Source: Alistipes finegoldii DSM 17242
Lineage (GTDB): Bacteria > Bacteroidota > Bacteroidia > Bacteroidales > Rikenellaceae
DNA length: 64,000 nucleotides
Direction of reading: 5' to 3'
Assembly (NCBI RefSeq): GCF_000265365.1
Contig: NC_018011.1
Coordinates: 1,364,001-1,428,000, forward strand
Each line of letters begins with the position of its first letter. Within the stretch, counting starts at the first letter, position 1. Made by a program: the position numbers and the translations under genes. The notes beneath the pieces were generated by a model, which worked only from the letters and a program-made list of their open reading frames with translations, did not search any database and was not told where the DNA came from. Of the stretch, positions 41,049 through 49,449 are shown piece by piece.

Positions 41049-42116
41049 ATGAAATATCCGTTCCTGCTCGCCGCCCTCCTGCTCTGCTCTGCAAACCTCG
41101 CCGCCCGCCACTCCGATACGGACACCCTTCTACAGCCCGACACCCTTTCCCTCCGGCAATCCGACGCGCTCTCCGCCCAGAAATCCGACGCGCCTTTCGT
41201 CCGCCCGCCCTACCTGCGGCCGGGTGACACCATAGGCATCGTCACCCCGGCGCGCAAACTCAAGGAGAAGGCCGACACGGCCAAAGTCCGGGAACGCTTC
41301 GAAGAGTGGGGGCTGAAAGTGAAATTCGGAGCGCACTACGCCGACCGCGAACAGCCCTACTTCGCCGGGACCGACGCCCGGCGCGCCGCAGACCTGCAGG
41401 CCATGATCGACGATCCCGGCGTGAAAGCCGTCGTCAGCTATCAGGGCGGCTACGGATCGGTGCGCCTGCTCCCGCTGCTCGACCTCACGCCGCTGCGCGA
41501 ACAGCCCAAATGGATCGTCGGCTTCAGCGACGTCACCATGCTCCACATGGCGCTGGGGCGGTTGGGCGTCGAAAGCCTTCACGCCACGATGCCGGGCAAG
41601 TTCCGCTTCGGCGCCGATGAAAAACCCGAAGCGATCGTCTCGGACGAATCGTTGCGCAGCGCGCTTTTCGGCCGCTGGACGCGCATCGACGCCGCCGCAC
41701 ACCCGCTCAACGTCTCCGGCACGGCCCGCGGACGGCTCGCGGGCGGCAACCTCTCGCTGCTCTGCTCGGCGATCGGCACGCCCGAACAGCCCGACTTCGA
41801 CACCCCGACGGTGCTGTTCATCGAAGAGATCGGCGAACAGATGTACCGGCTCGACCGCATGATGCAGCAGCTGGAGCGGAGCGGAATACTGGCCAAATGC
41901 AAGGCCGTTCTCGTGGGGCATTTTACGGACATGCTGGGACAGAAGCACTTCGGCGTCTGGGACCCCTGCGACATCATCGCAGCCTATGTCCGTCCGCTGG
42001 GGATTCCGGTCGTCTTCGGCATCCCCGCAGGCCACGAAGACCCCAACGTCGCCCTCTACATGGGCCGCGAGGTCGCCGTCACGGTCAACGATGCGGGCGC
42101 AAGCGTCGAATTCTGA
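41049..42116 (+). CDS. LD-carboxypeptidase (family S66), exported
   Basis: S66 enzymes remove the terminal D-alanine from murein tetrapeptides. The 355-residue protein has a signal peptide (LLAALLLCSANLAA) and a spacer rich in D, T, S and Q (about 22-50). The enzyme core follows: LRPGDTIGIVTPA, YQGGYGSVRLLPLLD, WIVGFSDVTMLH (nucleophile elbow Ser), FIEEIGEQMYRLDRM (Glu) and GIPAGHEDPN (His). LdcA enzymes in Proteobacteria are cytoplasmic, so the signal peptide here implies a periplasmic role. The spacer contains short LQPDTLSLRQSDALSAQKSD repeats. Confidence 0.88.
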   Translation: MKYPFLLAALLLCSANLAARHSDTDTLLQPDTLSLRQSDALSAQKSDAPFVRPPYLRPGDTIGIVTPARKLKEKADTAKVRERFEEWGLKVKFGAHYADREQPYFAGTDARRAADLQAMIDDPGVKAVVSYQGGYGSVRLLPLLDLTPLREQPKWIVGFSDVTMLHMALGRLGVESLHATMPGKFRFGADEKPEAIVSDESLRSALFGRWTRIDAAAHPLNVSGTARGRLAGGNLSLLCSAIGTPEQPDFDTPTVLFIEEIGEQMYRLDRMMQQLERSGILAKCKAVLVGHFTDMLGQKHFGVWDPCDIIAAYVRPLGIPVVFGIPAGHEDPNVALYMGREVAVTVNDAGASVEF

Positions 42117-42314
42117 CCGCAGGCCCGCCCCGCCGGACATTTACCCCCGTCCGCACCCTCCGCAGAAGCCTTTCCGCAAAAAATAGCCGCCGCAGGGCGC
42201 GGGCTTGTCATATTTTTACTATTTTTGTAAGAGGTGGAGAATGTGCCGCCGCACAAGCCCTGCGCCGACGGGCCGCAGGCGCCGCAAACGGAATGCAAAT
42301 TAAAACGCCATACT

Positions 42315-43706
42315 ATGTTTTCAGCTAAGACCTACGCTGCGCGCCGCAACATGCTGCGTACGAAGATCGGCTCAGGGATCATCCTGCTGCCGGGCAACTC
42401 CCTTTCGCCCAACAACTATCCGAACAACGCCTACTATTTCCGGCAGGATTCGTCGTTCCGCTACTACTTCGGGCTGAACACCCCGTCGCTGGCGGGCCTG
42501 ATCGACGCCGACACGGGCGAAGAGGCGCTGTACGGCGACGATTTCACGGTCGAGGACATCATCTGGACCGGTCCGCAGCCCACGCTGCGCGAACTGGGCG
42601 CCGAAGTCGGCGTCACGGCGACGTTCCCCATGGCCGAACTTGAAAAGCGGCTCCGCAAAGCCGTTTCGCTGGGCCGCAAGATCCACTACCTGCCGCCCTA
42701 CCGCGGCGAGACGAAGCTCCAGCTGTCGGCGCTGCTCGGCATCAAGCCCGAACTGCTGCACGACTACAAGTCGGTCGAACTGATGTTCGCCGTGGCCGAA
42801 ATGCGCGAGAAGAAGAGCGCCGAGGAGGTCGAGGCGATGGAACGCGCGTTCCTGATAGGCTACCATATGCACACGCTGGCGATGCATATGTGCCACCCCG
42901 GTGTGATCGAGCGCGAGATTGCGGGCGCCATCGAGGGCATCGCCAAATCCAGCGGTTCGGGCCTGTCATTCCCCTCGATCGTCTCGCAGCACGGCGAGAC
43001 GCTCCACAACCTCAACGCCGACGGCGTATTGGAGCAGGGGCGGCTGCTGTTGTGCGACGCAGGCTGCGAGACCGTGGACGGCTACTGCTCGGACCACACG
43101 CGCACCTACCCCGTCAGCGGCCGGTTCACGCAGAAGCAGAAGGAGATTTACAACGTCGTACTGGCGGCACACGACCATGTGGCGCGCATCGTCAAGCCGC
43201 ATATGATGTACACCGAGATACACAACGCCGCCTACATGACGCTGGCCGAAGGGCTGGTGGCGCTGGGACTGCTCAAGGGCACGGCCGCCGACGCCGTGGC
43301 TTCGGGTGCCATGACGATGCTCATGCCCCACGGACTGGGACACGGGCTGGGCATGGACGTACACGACTGCGAGGCGATGGGCGAGCGGAGTTTCGACTTC
43401 TCGACGATCGCCGACCGCGCCGCCAAGTCGGGAACCTGCATCTACCGCGCGGCGTGGCGCATCGAACCGGGAACGGTGATGACCGACGAACCGGGACTCT
43501 ACTTCATCCCGGCGCTGATCGACAAGTGCCGCGCCGAGGGTCTCTACAAGGGCATCGTCGATTACGACGCGCTGGAGGCGTACCGCGACTTCGGCGGCAT
43601 CCGCATCGAGGACGACATTCTGGTCACCGAAGAGGGCAGCCGCATGCTGGGCGACAGGAAAATTCCGATCACGGTCGAGGAACTCGAAGCCGCAGTAGGC
43701 CGGTAA
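42315..43706 (+). CDS. Xaa-Pro aminopeptidase (aminopeptidase P family, M24B)
   Basis: The 463-residue enzyme removes N-terminal residues next to proline. An N-terminal creatinase-like domain (NNYPNNAYYFRQDSSFRYYF) precedes the pita-bread fold with its dinuclear metal ligands: Asp in LLLCDAG, Asp in YCSDHTRTY, His in MPHGLGHGLG, Glu in VMTDEPGLY and Glu in GIRIEDDIL. ATG 42315 is chosen; a TATTTTTG box (42220-42227) lies upstream. mqnB begins 2 bases after the stop, so this gene leads the mqn cluster. Confidence 0.92.
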   Translation: MFSAKTYAARRNMLRTKIGSGIILLPGNSLSPNNYPNNAYYFRQDSSFRYYFGLNTPSLAGLIDADTGEEALYGDDFTVEDIIWTGPQPTLRELGAEVGVTATFPMAELEKRLRKAVSLGRKIHYLPPYRGETKLQLSALLGIKPELLHDYKSVELMFAVAEMREKKSAEEVEAMERAFLIGYHMHTLAMHMCHPGVIEREIAGAIEGIAKSSGSGLSFPSIVSQHGETLHNLNADGVLEQGRLLLCDAGCETVDGYCSDHTRTYPVSGRFTQKQKEIYNVVLAAHDHVARIVKPHMMYTEIHNAAYMTLAEGLVALGLLKGTAADAVASGAMTMLMPHGLGHGLGMDVHDCEAMGERSFDFSTIADRAAKSGTCIYRAAWRIEPGTVMTDEPGLYFIPALIDKCRAEGLYKGIVDYDALEAYRDFGGIRIEDDILVTEEGSRMLGDRKIPITVEELEAAVGR

Positions 43707-43707
43707 C

Positions 43708-44559
43708 GTGAAGCGGATTTTCATTTTCCCCACCATCGAGGAGGCCAAGGCGTTCATCCTCACCCAGCCCCGCGATCCGGTCTTCGTGGCCGGAGTCGGC
43801 GCAGCGGAGATCGCGGCCGCGACGATCCGGGCCGTGAAAGCCCGCAAGCCCCAGCTGGTCGTGCTCGCAGGCATCGCGGGGGCGTACGACCGGAGCCTGC
43901 AGCGCGGCGAGGTGGTCGAAGTGGTCACCGAGCGGATCGCCGGGATTCCGGAACGTTACGCCCGCGAATACGAAACTTCGGGACCCGATCTGGGACTGCC
44001 CCTCGCGGCGGGCGTTACGGTAAACCGTTCGGGAGACGGCCTGCGGGAGACGGGCCGGGAGCAGGAGTTCCGGGAGCAGGAGTTCCGGGAGCAGGAGTTC
44101 CGGGAGCAGGAGCAGGAATTCCGGGAAACAGGGTTCGAGATTCCGGAGCCGGAAACGAAGTCCGGCGACGCAGTTTCGGCCCCGGCCGGACAGGCGCTGC
44201 AACCGGCTGGAGAGAGGGCGGACAGCCCGGAACAGACCTCGGACATGCAGTCCTCGATCGAAAAAACGAGCGGCACGGACGGGCAAAACGCGCTGCCTGT
44301 GATCGGCGACACGAATGACACGGACGGACAAGGCTCGCTGCCCGGAATCGACAGCACGGACGGGCAAAGCGCGCTGCCCGAAATCGAAAACATGGAGGGC
44401 GCGGCCTTTTTCGCCGTGTGCGAAGCGCTGGGCGTCGCCTGCTGCCAGATTCGCGCCGTGTCGAACTATGTCGGCGAACCCTTCGACCGATGGGCCGGAG
44501 GGCTGGCCGTCGAAAACCTTACCGCAACATTAACCCAAATATTCGGAAACGATGAATAA
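43708..44559 (+). CDS. mqnB: Futalosine hydrolase with a large low-complexity insertion
   Basis: MqnB cleaves (de)hypoxanthine futalosine in the futalosine menaquinone pathway. The 283-residue protein has the nucleosidase core: GVGAAEIAAATI, VVLAGIAGAYDRSL, the active-site ENMEGAAFFAVCEALG (M229, E230) and RAVSNYVGEPFDRW. Between VTVNRS (about 108) and EIENMEG (about 226) it carries about 115 extra residues. These include REQEF repeats and degenerate TDGQSALP repeats that run directly into the active-site motif. Normal MqnB is near 200-220 residues and lacks this. The gene starts at GTG 43708 and overlaps the next gene by 8 bases. Confidence 0.85.
   Translation: MKRIFIFPTIEEAKAFILTQPRDPVFVAGVGAAEIAAATIRAVKARKPQLVVLAGIAGAYDRSLQRGEVVEVVTERIAGIPERYAREYETSGPDLGLPLAAGVTVNRSGDGLRETGREQEFREQEFREQEFREQEQEFRETGFEIPEPETKSGDAVSAPAGQALQPAGERADSPEQTSDMQSSIEKTSGTDGQNALPVIGDTNDTDGQGSLPGIDSTDGQSALPEIENMEGAAFFAVCEALGVACCQIRAVSNYVGEPFDRWAGGLAVENLTATLTQIFGNDE
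44056..44121 (+). repeat. 15-bp tandem repeat (REQEF codons) inside mqnB
   Basis: CGGGAGCAGGAGTTC occurs three times without change (44056-44100), followed by a 21-base variant (44101-44121). The unit is a multiple of three, so copy-number change keeps the frame. A second, degenerate repeat based on ACGGACGGGCAAAGCGCGCT lies at about 44273-44378. Confidence 0.9.
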
Positions 44560-44785
44560 AAAATGGACACTTTGGGCGGGACTGATCCTGATACTGGTCG
44601 TCTTCATTCTGATCTGGCAGTTCGCCCCTGCCATCCAGCGCTGGCTGGCCAACGTATTTATCGACATCATCGTCCTCGCGCTGACCTTCGCGGCGGGCTG
44701 GCTGCTGGGCCGCTACGGCGGCAGGCGCAACCGCAACCGCGATCAGGAGAACGCGCGCAACATCACCGAAGCGCAGAAACGGTGA
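44552..44785 (+). CDS. Small two-helix membrane protein between mqnB and mqnD
   Basis: The 77-residue protein has two transmembrane helices (about 7-25, LWAGLILILVVFILIWQF, and about 35-54, VFIDIIVLALTFAAGWLLG) and a strongly basic tail (RYGGRRNRNRDQ). It overlaps mqnB by 8 bases and mqnD by 4 (GTGA), so it is embedded in the operon. The role is unknown; a link with menaquinone synthesis is suggested only by position. Confidence 0.7.
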   Translation: MNKKWTLWAGLILILVVFILIWQFAPAIQRWLANVFIDIIVLALTFAAGWLLGRYGGRRNRNRDQENARNITEAQKR

Positions 44786-45570
44786 CGCTCCGCCTGCGCA
44801 TATCGCCCTGCCCGAACGACACCTTCATGTTCGACGCGCTCCTGAACGGACGCATCGACACGGGCGGATTGCATTTCGACGTCGAATACCGCGACATCGA
44901 GGCGCTCAACCGCGGGGTGCAGGCCGGAGATGCCGACGTGAGCAAGATAAGCTGCGCCGTGCTGCCCGCCGTTGCGGACCGTTACGCGCTGCTGGACAGC
45001 GGCGCGGCGCTCGGACGCGGCAACGGACCACTGCTGGTGCGCCGCGCGGGGGACCGGTCGCCGATCCGCCGCGTGGCCGTACCGGGAGTCCACACCACGG
45101 CCAACGCACTGATGATGCGCCTTTTCCCCCGGATTACGGAGCGCACGCCCCTGCTCTTCTCGCAGATCGCCGCCGCCGTGGAGCGGGGCGATTTCGACGC
45201 CGGAGTGCTGATCCACGAGGGGCGTTTCGTCTACCGGCAGCGGCAGTTGGAGCTGGTCGCCGACCTCGGACAGCTATGGGAGCAGACCACCGCGCTGCCC
45301 CTGCCGCTGGGCGGCATCGCGGCCAAACGGAGCCTGCCCGAAGCGGTGCGGCGGCAGGTCGAGACCCTCATCCGCCAAAGCATCGAATACGCCTTCGCGC
45401 ACCCCGAAGCGTCGCGCGCATATATCAAGGAACACGCGCAGGAACTCGACGACGCCGTGATCGACGCGCACATCGCACTTTTCGTCAACGACTATTCGCT
45501 CTCGCTGGGCGACGAGGGCCGCCGGGCCGTCGAAGCGCTGACGGGGATTGCCTGCGCTTTTAACTCCTGA
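44782..45570 (+). CDS. mqnD: 1,4-dihydroxy-6-naphthoate synthase
   Basis: MqnD converts cyclic dehypoxanthine futalosine to 1,4-dihydroxy-6-naphthoate in the futalosine pathway. The 262-residue protein begins at GTG 44782 with the family's ISPCPNDTFMFDALL and continues with DVSKISCAVLPAV, VAVPGVHTTANALMRL-like sequence, DAGVLIHEGRF and LPLGGIAA. Length is typical. The GTGA overlap with the preceding gene shows translational coupling. Confidence 0.92.
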   Translation: MTLRLRISPCPNDTFMFDALLNGRIDTGGLHFDVEYRDIEALNRGVQAGDADVSKISCAVLPAVADRYALLDSGAALGRGNGPLLVRRAGDRSPIRRVAVPGVHTTANALMMRLFPRITERTPLLFSQIAAAVERGDFDAGVLIHEGRFVYRQRQLELVADLGQLWEQTTALPLPLGGIAAKRSLPEAVRRQVETLIRQSIEYAFAHPEASRAYIKEHAQELDDAVIDAHIALFVNDYSLSLGDEGRRAVEALTGIACAFNS

Positions 45571-45579
45571 CCGACGAAA

Positions 45580-46704
45580 ATGTACCGCACGACCAACCTC
45601 CCCAACACCCGCATCGAAGTGGCGGACGCCCTGCGCGGCATCGCCGTGGCGGGCATCATCCTGTTCCACGCCCGCGAGCATTTCAACCTCTACTGGAGCG
45701 GGCTGGATTACCTCCGCGCCGGATTCGGCGGCTGGGAGCAAACCGTGGCCGGCGCGCTGGGATTCCTGCTTTCGGGCAAGATGTACGCCATCTTCGCACT
45801 GCTGTTCGGACTGAGTTTCTTCATCCAGAGCGACAATCAGGCCCAGCGGGGCAACGACTTCTCGCTGCGGTTCGCATGGCGCATGGTGCTGCTGTTCATA
45901 ATCGGGCTGGTCAACGCCGCGATCTACAACGGCGACGTGCTGACCTATTACGCCGTTTTCGGGCTGCTGATGATCCCCATCGGCAAACTCCCGAACCGCT
46001 GGGTGTGGGTCATAGCGGCGCTGCTCTTCATCCAGCCGCTCGAACTCTACCAGCACTTCAGCGGCCATACGCTCTCGCTGCGCGGCATCGAAGGCATGGA
46101 GACCCTCTATCCGACCCTCGCCACGGGAACCTTCGCCCAGAGCGCCCGCGCAAGCCTCGCCTACGGGCCGATCAGCTCGTTCGCATGGGGATTGGAACAC
46201 GGCCGCGCCACGCAGACGCTGCTGATGTTCGTGCTGGGCATGCTGGCGGGCCGTTACCGGCTCTTCTACGACGAAGGCCGCAACCGGCGCATCTGGGGCG
46301 GGTTGCTGGCTGCCGGTATTCTCGGCACATGGCTCGTGCCGTTCGAGGCGATGCGCAACCTGATGACGGCGACGGCCATCGTCGCGGCTGTAGTCCTGCT
46401 GTGGTACAGCCGGCCGGGATTCCGGCGGGCGCTGCACGGCATGACCTTCTTCGGCCGCATGAGCCTGACCAACTACCTGCTGCAATCGCTGCTCGGAACG
46501 GCGCTCTTCTACAACTGGGGCATGGGGCTTTACCGCCACGTGGACGTGATCTACGGCACACTCGCGGGCGTGGGCATCATCCTCGTACAGTACGCCTTCT
46601 GCCGGATATGGCTGCGCCGCCATTCGCACGGTCCCGTCGAGTGGCTCTGGAAAAAGCTCACGTGGCTCGACATTCCTTTTTTAGACCGAAAAATCGCCTC
46701 CTGA
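45580..46704 (+). CDS. DUF418 family membrane protein
   Basis: The 374-residue protein has about eight to ten transmembrane segments. It shows the DUF418 features: an N-terminal RIEVADALRGIAVAGIILFH and a C-terminal FGRMSLTNYLLQSLLGTALFY. These proteins (YeiB-like) are related to membrane acyltransferases, but their substrate is unknown. The gene starts 9 bases after mqnD and closes the cluster; a terminator follows. Confidence 0.88.
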   Translation: MYRTTNLPNTRIEVADALRGIAVAGIILFHAREHFNLYWSGLDYLRAGFGGWEQTVAGALGFLLSGKMYAIFALLFGLSFFIQSDNQAQRGNDFSLRFAWRMVLLFIIGLVNAAIYNGDVLTYYAVFGLLMIPIGKLPNRWVWVIAALLFIQPLELYQHFSGHTLSLRGIEGMETLYPTLATGTFAQSARASLAYGPISSFAWGLEHGRATQTLLMFVLGMLAGRYRLFYDEGRNRRIWGGLLAAGILGTWLVPFEAMRNLMTATAIVAAVVLLWYSRPGFRRALHGMTFFGRMSLTNYLLQSLLGTALFYNWGMGLYRHVDVIYGTLAGVGIILVQYAFCRIWLRRHSHGPVEWLWKKLTWLDIPFLDRKIAS

Positions 46705-46716
46705 GGGCGATTTTTT
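46690..46716 (+). terminator. Terminator of the mqn cluster
   Basis: AAAATCGCC and GGCGATTTT form the stem, followed by TT. It overlaps the DUF418 stop codon. Confidence 0.8.
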
Positions 46717-46873
46717 CATGCCCCGGTTTGGTTATCCCGTTTTTTTTGTATATTTATAGTCGGCTAACCGGAAAATCCCGGAAAGGGCGGCTTCCGCAAC
46801 CGGGAATACGCCCCGCGGGAACACCTCCGGCGACGCCCCGAACCACCCGAAAACCTTAAAACCACACGGGAAT

Positions 46874-49030
46874 ATGAAAAATTATTCAGCTAAAGAGATC
46901 AAGAACATCGTACTCATCGGCGCGCCCGGCACGGGGAAAACTACCCTTGCCGAAGCGATGGCCTTCGAGGGTAAGGTCATCGACCGCAGGGGTAGTATCG
47001 AGACGAACAACACGCTCTCGGACAACACGGATATCGAGCATGAATACAAGCGCTCGATCTATTCGACCATCCTCTTCACCGAATTCATGGACCGCAAGTT
47101 GAACATCATCGACTGCCCCGGCTCGGACGACTTCTGCGGAAGTCTCTTCTCGGCGTTCAAGGTGGGCGACGTGGGCGTATTCCTGTTCAACGCCCAGAAC
47201 GGCTGGGAGGTCGGCAGCGAAATTCAGGCCCGCTACGCCCGTCTGCTGCAGAAACCCGTGATCGGCGTAGTGAACCAGCTCGACGCCGACAAGGCCAATT
47301 TCGAGGCCGCCGTCGAGTCGATCCGCGCCTCGTCGCGCGTGAAGCCCGTCATCGTGCAGTACCCGGTCAATCAGGGTCCCGAATTCAACGCCTTCATCGA
47401 CGTACTGCTGATGAAGATGTACCGTTTCAAGGACAACGACGGCCACCGCGAGGAGCTGGAAATTCCCGCCGAAGAGCTGGACAAGGCTCAGGAGCTGAAC
47501 AAGGAGCTGGTCGAGATGGCCGCCGAACACGACGAAGCCCTCATGGAGCTGTACTTCGACAAGGGCACGCTCACGCAGGACGACATCCGCGCGGGTCTGA
47601 AAATCGGCCTCTCGAAACGCGAGGTGATGCCGATCTTCTGCACCAGCGGCAAGCGCGACATCGGCACCAAGCGTCTGATGGAGTTCATCATCAACGTCGC
47701 TCCCGGCCCGCTGAAGGCCCCGAACTTCCTCTCGACCGACGGCGAAGAGATCGCGGCCGACGAGACGGCGCCCGCCGTGGCTTTCGTATTCAAGAGTCAG
47801 GTCGAACAGCATATCGGCGAGATCACCTATTTCCGCGTGATCCGCGGCCGTATCGCCGAGGGCACCGAGCTGGTGAACACCCGCACGGGCAACAAGGAGA
47901 AGGTGTCGCAGCTCTTCGCCGTAGCGGGCAGGAACCGCATCAAAGTCACCGAACTCATGGCGGGCGACATCGGTTGCACCGTCAAACTCAAGGGCACGCG
48001 CACCAACGACACGCTCGCGGCGCCGTCGGCGCCGGTGACCGTCGAACCGATCGTATTCCCCGAACCGCGCTACCGCGCCGCCGTCAAGGCCAAGGAGCAG
48101 GGCGACGAGGAGAAGCTGGGCAAGGTGCTCAACGACGCCAAATTCGAGGACCCGACGATTCTGGTCGAATACTCCAAGGAGCTGAAACAAACCATCATAC
48201 AGGGTCAGGGCGAGCATCATCTCAATATCCTCCGCACGCGCATCGAAAAGGAGAATCGCCTCCAGTACGACTATATCGCGCCGAAGATTCCCTACCGCGA
48301 GACCATCACCAAGGTGGCGCAGGCCGACTACCGCCACAAAAAGCAGTCGGGCGGCGCAGGCCAGTTCGGCGAAGTGCACATGATCATCGAGCCTTACTAC
48401 GAGGGCATGCCCGAACCCAAGAACTACAAGGTTCCGGGCAAGGGCGACATGGTCGTCAACCCCAAGACCAAGGAGGAATACGACCTGCCGTGGGGCGGCA
48501 AACTGCAGTTCTACTCGGCGATCGTGGGCGGCGCCATCGACGCGCGCTTCATGCCCGCCATCCTCAAGGGCATCATGGAGAAGATGGACGAAGGCCCGCT
48601 GACGGGTTCCTACGCCCGCGACATCCGCGTAGTGATCTACGACGGCAAGATGCACCCGGTGGATTCGAACGAAATCTCATTCAAGCTGGCGGCGCGCAAC
48701 GCCTTCAAGGAGGCATTCCGCAACGCGGGACCCAAGATCATGGAGCCGATCTACAACGTCGAGGTCCTCGTGCCGAGCGACTACATGGGCGCCGTGATGT
48801 CGGACCTCCAGAACCGCCGCGCGATGATCGCCGGCATGGAGTCCGACAAGGGCTTCGACCGCCTGAACGCCACGGTTCCGCTGGCCGAGCTGTACCGTTA
48901 TTCGACGACCCTTTCGTCGCTCACGTCGGGATCGGCGACCTACTCGATGAAATTCTCCTCCTACGAGCAGGTTCCGGCCGACGTGCAGGACAAGCTGCTG
49001 AAGGCCTACACCGACACCGACGAGGAGTAG
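46874..49030 (+). CDS. Elongation factor G-like protein (EF-G2 type)
   Basis: The 718-residue protein has the EF-G domain order (G, II, III, IV, V; domain III-IV segments QGQGEHHLNILRTR, KKQSGGAGQFGEV). The G domain is unusual: the P-loop is GAPGTGKTT (16-24) in place of AHIDAGKTT-like sequence. Switch II is DCPGSDD (80-86), with S84 where catalytic EF-G has His. The G4 motif reads VVNQLDAD. In Bacteroides a second EF-G of this kind supports translation under starvation without GTP hydrolysis; this protein probably does the same. The last 20 codons lie in a 92-bp tandem duplication. Confidence 0.85.
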   Translation: MKNYSAKEIKNIVLIGAPGTGKTTLAEAMAFEGKVIDRRGSIETNNTLSDNTDIEHEYKRSIYSTILFTEFMDRKLNIIDCPGSDDFCGSLFSAFKVGDVGVFLFNAQNGWEVGSEIQARYARLLQKPVIGVVNQLDADKANFEAAVESIRASSRVKPVIVQYPVNQGPEFNAFIDVLLMKMYRFKDNDGHREELEIPAEELDKAQELNKELVEMAAEHDEALMELYFDKGTLTQDDIRAGLKIGLSKREVMPIFCTSGKRDIGTKRLMEFIINVAPGPLKAPNFLSTDGEEIAADETAPAVAFVFKSQVEQHIGEITYFRVIRGRIAEGTELVNTRTGNKEKVSQLFAVAGRNRIKVTELMAGDIGCTVKLKGTRTNDTLAAPSAPVTVEPIVFPEPRYRAAVKAKEQGDEEKLGKVLNDAKFEDPTILVEYSKELKQTIIQGQGEHHLNILRTRIEKENRLQYDYIAPKIPYRETITKVAQADYRHKKQSGGAGQFGEVHMIIEPYYEGMPEPKNYKVPGKGDMVVNPKTKEEYDLPWGGKLQFYSAIVGGAIDARFMPAILKGIMEKMDEGPLTGSYARDIRVVIYDGKMHPVDSNEISFKLAARNAFKEAFRNAGPKIMEPIYNVEVLVPSDYMGAVMSDLQNRRAMIAGMESDKGFDRLNATVPLAELYRYSTTLSSLTSGSATYSMKFSSYEQVPADVQDKLLKAYTDTDEE

Positions 49031-49165
49031 GCCCCGGCCGAAGAGAAAGGGCAGGACAAACGGTTCCGGCCGACGTGCAGGACAAGCTGCTGAAGGCCTA
49101 CACCGACACCGACGAGGAGTAGGCCCCGGCCGAAGAGAAAGGGCAGGACAAACGGTTCCGGCCGA
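48970..49165. repeat. 92-bp tandem duplication over the 3' end of the EF-G2 gene
   Basis: Copy one is 48970-49061 and copy two 49062-49153, identical throughout. A third partial copy continues for 12 bases (49154-49165). Each unit holds the last 19-20 codons, the TAG stop and about 30 bases of trailer. The protein ends at the first stop, so the second copy is untranslated. Confidence 0.95.
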
Positions 49166-49172
49166 AAAGAGC

Positions 49173-49202
49173 GGGCAGGACCGAGGGGTCCTGCCCTTTT
49201 TT
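49173..49202 (+). terminator. Terminator of the EF-G2 gene
   Basis: GGGCAGGACC-GAGG-GGTCCTGCCC followed by six T. Confidence 0.92.
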
Positions 49203-49449
49203 CATGGAACGACGCGCCGGGACGGCATTTTCTCCGGCTGTTATCCGAATGCAACGCAGAAACACGGCAGAAAAATCCGGCATGAGGAAAGCACGGCGCC
49301 CGCTCATTCATCCGGTTCTGCGTTGGAGCGTCAATTCTACCGCCGCATCCGCGAAACTCCATGTTAAATTAATGTTAATATTCGGCGGCAAAACCGTTTC
49401 ATCGGGAAAAATGGCGTAAATTTGTTCACAATTTGCACTAAACCCTAAC

